Positions 54,899-64,000 of a stretch of 64,000 nt of DNA are shown here, piece after piece. Numbering within the stretch: position 1 is the first letter of the stretch; every line of letters begins with the position of its first letter. Source of the stretch: Chaetoceros tenuissimus (taxonomy: Eukaryota; Bacillariophyta; Thalassiosirophyceae; Chaetocerotales; Chaetocerotaceae); the NCBI GenBank assembly GCA_021927905.1, contig BLLK01000013.1:62001-126000 (forward strand), read 5' to 3'. The notes under the pieces are model-generated. The model had not been told where the DNA came from, searched no databases, and saw only the letters and a program-made list of their open reading frames with translations. The position numbers were made by a program, and so were the translations under genes.

Positions 54899-54990
54899 TT
54901 GCTGACCCAAGTTTCGATCTTGGGACCTTCGGGTGTATCAACCTTCTATTGGAATATGAGCCCGACACGCTTCCTCTGCGCCAGTCAGCA
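54899..54990 (-). tRNA. tRNA-Met(CAT), elongator type, with 20-base intron
   Basis: The minus strand gives acceptor TGCTGAC/GTCAGCA (7 perfect pairs), discriminator A, D arm GCGC...GCGT, anticodon stem TCGGG/CCCGA with loop CTCATA-A, and T arm CCAAG-ATCGAAA-CTTGG. A 20-base intron (54935-54954 on plus) sits between positions 37 and 38, the usual nuclear site. The AU-rich, non-initiator features and the intron favour elongator tRNA-Met. It shows that the host has a tRNA splicing endonuclease, which a permuted tRNA would also need. Confidence 0.9.
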
Positions 54991-55558
54991 GTTGTTGTCA
55001 TTTCGGCAGTCATTGCAATACATAATGTGTATATTGTAATTTTTCTTTATCCAGAACAAAACAAAATTTCCATACAACCAAATATGAAATATTCTATCTA
55101 ATCAGCACAAATTAAAACATAACATAGTCATATGGTTATGAAGATTGATATCTAACTTTCATATCTTCCAAAGTATGTCTTTTTGGTACCAATGGACCCC
55201 ACACCATCACTACTTAGAAAAATAGATCATTAGCAGCATAGCAAAGCAAAAATTGCATACCATAAAAAATTTACTAATATGAGATATTCAATCTGTGCAT
55301 AAATGAAGGATTCATTGTACCTCAGGCAAGCCTCAGGCCTAACAAAAAATAATCAACAATCACTTCAGATTAATGTCTAGTACCTATGAACCCCCTCTAC
55401 AGAAAGAGGGTCAGCGCATAAGGCTCTCCAGGCCAATCATTTTCCGAGTTACGGTTCATTTTCTCTGAATCCTTTTCAATCAATACAGTACATACTATCT
55501 ATTACCCTACAATTATAACATTCCCTATACTAATACCTTCACAAACTCCAACTCCAAA
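54991..55558. other. Intergenic upstream of LCP5
   Basis: No gene is recognised. A short hairpin CCCTCTACAGAAAGAGGG lies at 55397-55414, and a CCTCAGGC direct repeat lies near 55320-55337. Either could belong to an unidentified RNA. Confidence 0.4.
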
Positions 55559-56818
55559 ATGCCCAAAAAAGGTGAAGGGAAAGCCTCTGAAAATCTATCG
55601 CTGCTAGTAGCAGCTCTAGACGAAACAAAAAAGAAGATTGCAGCAAATCTCATTCCGTCTGTAGAAGATCATGTAAATAACGAAAAGTTTGACTCCACAG
55701 ATGGATTAGATTTCCTAGATACAAAGAATGGTATTCTGCTTTCATACATGATTGATCTTACTCAATTATTAAAACTAATGTCTGCAAAAGATAAAGATGT
55801 CGATGCAATTGATGCATGTTTAGGTAGACTTCGAGAAATGAAAATTGTATTGGAAAAGATTCGTCCTCTGGAGAAAAAAATGAGGTATCAACTTGACAAG
55901 TTACTTGCATTGTCTGCTTCTTCTGCAGCTTTCTCGGGTCTCAATGTAGAAAATAATGATGCTGAAAGTTCTGACCCACTTGCTTTCAGACCTAATCCTG
56001 AAGCTCTTGAACTGAAGGAGGATGAAAGTGACGGTGAAGCATCAGATAACTTTGTAGTTGACGACGACGATGACGATGATGATTCTGGATCTTCTAGTTC
56101 GGAAGGTGAGGATGACGACGAATTAATGGCTGCTCGTGCTACACTAAATGCTGGTAAAAAGAAGGCTGCGCTTGATAGTGACGACGAAGATGATGAAAGT
56201 GACGATGATAATGTTGTCGAAAACAAGGGAATTTACAAAGCACCTAGGCTTGCAGCTGTTCCATTTGCAGAAAAAGAAAAACAAGCTGAAAAAGAGGAAA
56301 GAATCCTCAAGAAGCAACGTGATAGGATGCGAAAGTCTGAATTTTTATCAACACTCAAAGCTACCATTGGCGATGCTCCAGAGGAAGATGATATGACTGG
56401 AGGTGCAGCTCTTGGAAAGCAGCGTGATAGTTCCCGTAGATTTGCTGATAAGCAGAAAGAAAAGATTGCATATGAGGAAGAAGCGATGGTTCGTCTTCAA
56501 GTCACAAGAAAAGAGAAGAAACAGCAAAAGAAGATTATGCGAGAAGAGCTTAGTAATCTCAACTCTATTGCAGATATTGGTAACATCGCCATGGGTGTGT
56601 CACAGGCGTTTGGAGGAGATAGTGACAGACGAAGCTCATCTGCCACATTTGAAGACAGATCTTCAAGTCGACATGCAAACGGAAAAAGGAAAAGAGATAA
56701 TGAATTTGACACTCCGAGCAGAAAAGGTAAAAAAGGAGTTGGTGCTAAGAATTCTTTCCAGAAGGCATTGTATGGAATGGATGGAAGTGGCAAAAAGAAA
56801 AAAAGAGGCAAGAAGTAA
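55559..56818 (+). CDS. LCP5: Lcp5/neuroguidin-type U3 snoRNP (SSU processome) protein
   Basis: A 419-residue intronless frame of the Sas10/Utp3/C1D family. It acts in the nucleolus in 18S rRNA processing. The helical Sas10/C1D domain lies at residues ~15-125 and includes GILLSYMIDLTQLLKL and IRPLEKKMRYQLDKLLAL, the hallmark of the family. DPLAFRPNPEAL follows, then acidic tracts, the KAPRLAAVPF motif (family Y-x-x-P-K/R-x-x-x-V-x-Y/F) and a Lys/Arg-rich coiled coil. It ends in a basic nucleolar-type tail (GSGKKKKRGKK). Confidence 0.88.
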   Translation: MPKKGEGKASENLSLLVAALDETKKKIAANLIPSVEDHVNNEKFDSTDGLDFLDTKNGILLSYMIDLTQLLKLMSAKDKDVDAIDACLGRLREMKIVLEKIRPLEKKMRYQLDKLLALSASSAAFSGLNVENNDAESSDPLAFRPNPEALELKEDESDGEASDNFVVDDDDDDDDSGSSSSEGEDDDELMAARATLNAGKKKAALDSDDEDDESDDDNVVENKGIYKAPRLAAVPFAEKEKQAEKEERILKKQRDRMRKSEFLSTLKATIGDAPEEDDMTGGAALGKQRDSSRRFADKQKEKIAYEEEAMVRLQVTRKEKKQQKKIMREELSNLNSIADIGNIAMGVSQAFGGDSDRRSSSATFEDRSSSRHANGKRKRDNEFDTPSRKGKKGVGAKNSFQKALYGMDGSGKKKKRGKK

Positions 56819-56907
56819 ACTAACCATACAACAATAACATACCTAAAAAGGCTATCAAAAGCTTTGAAATATCTATTTTGTCATCTTTTATTTATTTATT
56901 GGAATAT

Positions 56908-59840
<2,933 letters not shown>

Positions 59841-60213
59841 GGTGGTTATTTTATTTGTAAGGATAGAATAATCTGATGGCTTGCTTTTTCTACAAAGAAA
59901 AGGTATTGTTTGTTGAAGCTGAAGGGTGATCAAACGTCATAAGAAAACTGAAAGCATGAACCTCCACTTGTCGGCATAACTACTTGGCTCATAACCCTTT
60001 GGGAAAAGCTATTTTAGAGAACTGATGAGGCGAACAGAAATGTCTCACTCATTTCTTTTGAATGCCAACAGCTTTACAAAACGAACAACGGACAAGAAGT
60101 TGAAACCAAAACATACTTTGCTCGAGAGAATAAAAGTACATTGCACTTTAAATATTCAATATTGTTAACTTTAGAAGAAAGAAGACATAAACAGAAGGTA
60201 GATAGAGAGAACG
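59841..60213. other. Divergent intergenic region
   Basis: Promoter region shared by sCDC48 (minus) and the first sulfotransferase-like gene (plus). No specific motif is recognised. Confidence 0.4.
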
Positions 60214-61257
60214 ATGGGAAGCGAATCACAAAATAAGGCACAATTGAAGAATTCATCGCAGAAGAAAGCTATCTGTATATGCTTCGCAATTGTTGTTGCT
60301 CTAGCTCCTTTCCTTTCCAAACAAACTTCAGACACAATCGTTGACTTTTATGGGGACACTATGCAAGCAAAGCCGAAACATGTTAAGTTAAAGCTAATAC
60401 CTTCAGATTTATCGCAATTCAATCAATGTGAAAACACGAAATTTGATGTCCAAGCTCCTGCAGAATACACTACAAAGCCTATATTTCTTGCATCATCATC
60501 ATCAAACATTATTCGAAATGATATTCATTCTGGATTGATTGACAAAATGACAGGTACATCAGCCGGAGCAAAAATGTTCATCCGAAGCTCTCCATCGCTG
60601 AAGCACTGCATAGGTAATGGTCAAACTGTAACTTGTGTTGCAGCAGGATATGACAATGCTTCTGATAAGAAAGTTGGAATTTTCCATGACAAGTACATCA
60701 TGTTCACTCGCAACCCCTTCACTGCGTTCGCATCAGGATACAACTACAAGTCAGAAATGTTTCGATCATTAGAAGGGCAAGAAAGTATTGAAAAATGGAG
60801 ATCTGCGAGAGACGCTTGGTATCAAGGTGCAGTGAATGAGTTCAAAGATAACATACAAGGTTGGGCAAAGACCAAATTCAAACAAGGCATGAACATTGTT
60901 TTTGAAGATCTATTTGATATTGATAATTATATCATTGTCATGAAAAAGCTAAGACAGTTTCTGATCGATGCTGGCTTTCAAGTTGTCCCAGAAGAACAAT
61001 TACCTTGTATTTGGTATTTAGCATTGGGCAAGGAACGTATTGAGAACTACCATCGACATGGGTATGAGTATGGTGACTACAAGCCTGGCTATACGGAAGA
61101 GCAGAAGAAGAAGCTTATAGATGATCTGAAGGAGTATGAGAAGAGTTTGGAGGGTGAATCAGATGATTCGGACTTGAAGGCAATAGTTCATCGATATGTT
61201 GAGGATTCTGAGAGGAATGTAGATATAGATATTGCAGCTCCAAAGAAGGATGATTGA
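60214..61257 (+). CDS. Sulfotransferase-like type II membrane protein, copy 1
   Basis: A 347-residue intronless frame. An N-terminal anchor (AICICFAIVVALAPFL) places the domain in the lumen of the secretory pathway. KYIMFTRNPFTAFASGYNY matches the 3'-phosphate-binding motif of PAPS-dependent sulfotransferases (LVRxPxxRxxSxY type). The usual 5'-phosphosulfate loop is not obvious, although IFLASSSSNIIRNDIHSGLI is in the expected place. The C-terminus is acidic and charged. It could sulfate cell-surface glycans; activity is unproven. Its 3' 447 bases are nearly identical to copy 2. Confidence 0.65.
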   Translation: MGSESQNKAQLKNSSQKKAICICFAIVVALAPFLSKQTSDTIVDFYGDTMQAKPKHVKLKLIPSDLSQFNQCENTKFDVQAPAEYTTKPIFLASSSSNIIRNDIHSGLIDKMTGTSAGAKMFIRSSPSLKHCIGNGQTVTCVAAGYDNASDKKVGIFHDKYIMFTRNPFTAFASGYNYKSEMFRSLEGQESIEKWRSARDAWYQGAVNEFKDNIQGWAKTKFKQGMNIVFEDLFDIDNYIIVMKKLRQFLIDAGFQVVPEEQLPCIWYLALGKERIENYHRHGYEYGDYKPGYTEEQKKKLIDDLKEYEKSLEGESDDSDLKAIVHRYVEDSERNVDIDIAAPKKDD

Positions 61258-61749
61258 ATCACCAATAATATTTGACTTTCTTCTAATTGAAAGATGTTTT
61301 GATAATATTAAAAATTGAAATAGTTTGGTTACATTGAGAACTCAATATCATACTTTCATAACATAGTCATCAATCTTGTATTGATGAAATACATTACTAT
61401 TCAGTTAAGCCTGATAATTCAATCAATCAATCTATTTTCTCTATTTCACGTATGTTTGATTAAAGCAATTTATATTTCATTGTGCGACAAATTATGTTTA
61501 CTTTTGGTACCTGTGCGAATAATGTAAACTACAAACATGAGTTTAGGCTCTTTTAATCATGGTTTGCTGGAAATTTAGTCTTACACAGACAAATATTTCT
61601 TGGCAAAAATAACGAACAAAAAAAAGACAAGAACCTATTCTGGATTCATGTATCTTTTGGATTTCGCGTAAAGTAATCATACCTTGGGTAATCTTTGTAT
61701 ATCTTTTTCTCTGGAATAAGAATTCTATGCCACTTAAAGCGATCTCAAC
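61258..61749. other. Intergenic between the paralogues
   Basis: AT-rich and without a gene. It does not show the near identity seen between the coding 3' halves that flank it. Confidence 0.4.
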
Positions 61750-62790
61750 ATGGGAAGTGAATCAGAAGTAAAAATAAAGGAAGGACATGCAAATCAGAAG
61801 AAAGCTATCTGTATATGCTTCGCAATTGTTGTTGCTCTAGCTCCTTTCCTTTCCAAAGAGAATTCAGATTCTATCAAGAATTTCTTTGGTGAGGACATGA
61901 AAACCAGTCCGAAATATGTGAAACTTGAGCCAGTGCCTTTAGATTTGTCACAATTCGATCAATGTGAAAATATGAAATTTGATGTCCAAGCTCCAATAGA
62001 ATACACTACAAAACCCATCTTCTTGGGATCTTCATCACCAAATATTCTTCGCAACGATATTCATTCTGGATTGATTGACAAAATGACAGGCACATCAGCT
62101 GGAGCAAAATTATATATTCGTAGCTCAAGAAGTGTAAAAGGCTGCATTGGCAATGGTCAATCAGTAACCTGTGCAGCAAATTATGACAATGCTTCTGATG
62201 GGAAAGTAGGAATATTCTATGACAAGTACATCATATACACTCGCAACCCCTTCACTGCATTTCCGTCAGGATACAACTACAAGTCAGAAATGTATAGACA
62301 CTTGGTTGGGCAAGATACTCTGGAAACGTGGAGAAGTGTACGAGACGCTTGGTATCAAGGTGCAGTGAATGAGTTCAAAGATAACATACAAGGTTGGGCA
62401 AAGACCAAATTCAAACAAGGCATGTACATTGTTTTTGAAGATCTATTCGATATTGATAATTATATCATTGTCATGAAAAAGCTACGACAGTTTCTGATCG
62501 ATGCTGGCTTTCAAGTTGTCCCAGAAGAACAATTACCTTGTATTTGGTATTTAGCATTGGGCAAGGAACGTATTGAGAACTACCATCGACATGGGTATGA
62601 GTATGGTGACTACAAGCCTGGCTATACGGAAGAGCAGAAGAAGAAGCTTATAGATGATCTGAAGGAGTATGAGAAGAGTTTGGAGGGTGAATCAGATGAT
62701 TCGGACTTGAAGGCAATAGTTCATCGATATGTTGAGGATTCTGAGAGGAATGTAGATATAGATATTGCAGCTCCAAAGAAGGATGATTGA
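61750..62790 (+). CDS. Sulfotransferase-like type II membrane protein, copy 2
   Basis: A 346-residue intronless tandem paralogue of the gene at 60214, with the same anchor, KYIIYTRNPFTAFPSGYNY motif and acidic tail. The first ~200 codons differ from copy 1 at many positions. From GACGCTTGGTATCAAGG (62344) to the stop, the two differ at three bases only. A ~60-base stretch coding for the membrane anchor is also identical. Confidence 0.65.
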   Translation: MGSESEVKIKEGHANQKKAICICFAIVVALAPFLSKENSDSIKNFFGEDMKTSPKYVKLEPVPLDLSQFDQCENMKFDVQAPIEYTTKPIFLGSSSPNILRNDIHSGLIDKMTGTSAGAKLYIRSSRSVKGCIGNGQSVTCAANYDNASDGKVGIFYDKYIIYTRNPFTAFPSGYNYKSEMYRHLVGQDTLETWRSVRDAWYQGAVNEFKDNIQGWAKTKFKQGMYIVFEDLFDIDNYIIVMKKLRQFLIDAGFQVVPEEQLPCIWYLALGKERIENYHRHGYEYGDYKPGYTEEQKKKLIDDLKEYEKSLEGESDDSDLKAIVHRYVEDSERNVDIDIAAPKKDD

Positions 62791-63146
62791 AGACCCAATA
62801 CTAGCTGGTTTCCTCGACTATTCTCAGATGAAAGCTTTTCTCCTATTAGATCATACTGAAACGAATTGCCCCTAGTGTACCATTTAAACTCACATACTTT
62901 TCATTTACATACGAATTGTCTCAGTCTATTTCGTTTATTCTTATTTATGTAATAGAATCAGACGTGTCAAAAATGAGGCGACTACACGCATTAGAAATCA
63001 ACCTCGGAAAAGAATGACAAGAACTTTCTGTCTCAACATCCTCAATATGTTCTACAATGTGTTTCATCTTGCACCAACATGCTAACAATCAACACCATTA
63101 TCAAATTAATTTTCTCCAAACTCCATCACTATTTTCCTATATTTAT
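62791..63146. other. Intergenic between convergent genes
   Basis: 3' regions of the sulfotransferase-like gene (plus) and the antenna gene (minus). Nothing else is recognised. Confidence 0.4.
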
Positions 63147-64000
63147 TTAGAAAGAGTTGTCTTTGAGAGAAGTCATAAGGTTCTCAAGTGCTCCTTGGTG
63201 AGTGGTGCATCCCTGTACGATCTCTCCAGCAGCAGCCCACATAGCAAGACGTCCATTAGCAATTTCCTGAGCCTGAAGGCGAGCAAATTTCTCTGGGTCT
63301 CCCTTTCCATATCCAAGTGGGTCAAGTCCGAAGTCACCTGGTGCACGCTCTCCAGATTCACGTCCCTGAGTAGCAGCAATTCCAGAGATCATCTCGGTGA
63401 TCGTGATCATGATAAGTGCGAAAGCAATGTATTGTGGGTGAGCTCCCCAGATTTGCCAGAAAGAATCCATCTGGCACTTAGCAGTAGCCATTTCACATCC
63501 TGGTGCAGGTCCGAAGATCTCTACCTGAAGAATTCCAACAACTGCAAGCATAGCAACACGAGCGTGCTTTACCTCAGCCTCACGAAGCCAGTAAAGATCA
63601 ATTCCTACATCATCAATGTTAGAAAGTCCAAGTGGGTCGAAACCAACATCTCCAGCCATGGATCCATCAAGCTAAGGGAAAAGAAAAGGTTAGTTTCAAG
63701 CAATCCAAATGATGTTATTGTAGATTGGACTTGGTTCAAATTGCCATGACTTTTTCAAATAAAAAGAAACCTTTCTTTGTCTTCACCCATTAACTGTTCA
63801 TGATGATATTACACACAAATCTTCTCTTGCATAAATTCATAATATCTCTTGAATTCATTCTATTTAAGTTCTTGATTGCCATAACAGTCTCGGCCACCAC
63901 TGCTACGATATCATAGCTTCATGCTTTCTCACTTACAAGTGCTGGACGGTTCATGAAAGGAAGAGCCTGGCTCTTTTCTGCAGCAATAGCAGTGCTCACA
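63147..64000 (-). CDS. Fucoxanthin-chlorophyll a/c-binding-type antenna protein, N-terminus cut by window edge
   Basis: Exon 63671-63147 and part of the preceding exon (64000-63937) are seen. The intron is GTAAGT...CCTTAG and the upstream exon runs off the window. The protein is a thylakoid light-harvesting antenna with three helices. The seen part reads ALPFMNRPAL, LDGSMAGDVGFDPLGLSN, then helix 1 EVKHARVAMLAVVG (E-x-x-H-x-R chlorophyll ligands), helix 2 and helix 3 EIANGRLAMWAAAG (E-x-x-N-G-R). GRESGERAPGDFGLDPLGYG before helix 3 is more typical of red-lineage Lhcr proteins than of the major Lhcf group. The signal and transit peptides are outside the window apart from their end. Confidence 0.92.

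Noticed and set aside
55395-55430. Hairpin CCCTCTACAGAAAGAGGG as a possible snRNA or tRNA
   Set aside because: No conserved small-RNA box or cloverleaf could be fitted around it.
63057-63749. 230-codon plus-strand frame opposite the antenna gene
   Set aside because: It is exactly antisense to the conserved antenna exon, and its Ser/Lys-rich text is a codon-bias shadow.

Overview
The window looks like nuclear DNA of a photosynthetic stramenopile, most probably a diatom. The DNA is AT-rich, and the genes carry few short GT-AG introns (about 50-120 bases, mostly GTAAGT-type donors). It encodes a fucoxanthin-chlorophyll-type antenna protein, a Cdc48 with a signal peptide and transit-like leader (the symbiont-derived plastid-import type), a plastid-type Obg GTPase with a bipartite presequence, a gametolysin-like protease with the Cys-rich repeats common in diatoms, and a nuclear tRNA-Met with an intron. 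The species cannot be fixed from the sequence alone.

Layout. 1-9.2 kb: a glycosidase fragment running off the left edge, a beta-propeller-like repeat protein, tRNA-Arg(TCT), a one-TM protein, a PLAC8 protein, a membrane RING-H2 ligase and a polytopic membrane protein. 9.9-12.4 kb: an intact 796-residue protein with an N-myristoylation/palmitoylation signal and a region resembling class II (edema factor/ExoY type) nucleotidyl cyclases. 12.7-18.2 kb: an accessory, repeat-rich stretch with an unrecognised 804-residue gene, an inverted decayed copy of the 3' end of the propeller gene, a GNAT acetyltransferase and a set of tRNA-Arg(ACG) halves. In one place the 3' half lies directly upstream of the 5' half, which is the arrangement of a circularly permuted tRNA gene. 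18.4-35.3 kb: primase small subunit, a CmcJ/AsaB-like oxidoreductase, a glycosyltransferase, a MYND protein, a ferric reductase/NOX-like flavocytochrome, NTAN1 and TAF2.

35.5-39.0 kb holds three nearly identical 1,172-bp tandem units. 39.5-44.7 kb is a secreted M11-type metalloprotease with a long array of Cys-rich repeats that contains a collapsed unit and a frame change. 44.9-46.0 kb is a decayed element fossil. 46.7-64 kb: exocyst Sec6 (with a one-base frame discrepancy), a nucleoside hydrolase, plastid Obg, tRNA-Met, Lcp5/neuroguidin, symbiont-type Cdc48, two sulfotransferase-like paralogues showing gene conversion, and the antenna protein running off the right edge.

The genes are mostly unrelated housekeeping genes, as usual in eukaryotes. 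Themes that recur are plastid biogenesis (sCdc48, Obg, antenna), nucleolar and transcription functions (Lcp5, TAF2), DNA replication (primase) and membrane signalling (cyclase-like protein, and a ferric reductase with a row of RRxS/T sites). The best candidates for something undescribed are the permuted tRNA-Arg gene with its orphan halves and the toxin-class cyclase-like domain in what looks like an intact host gene.
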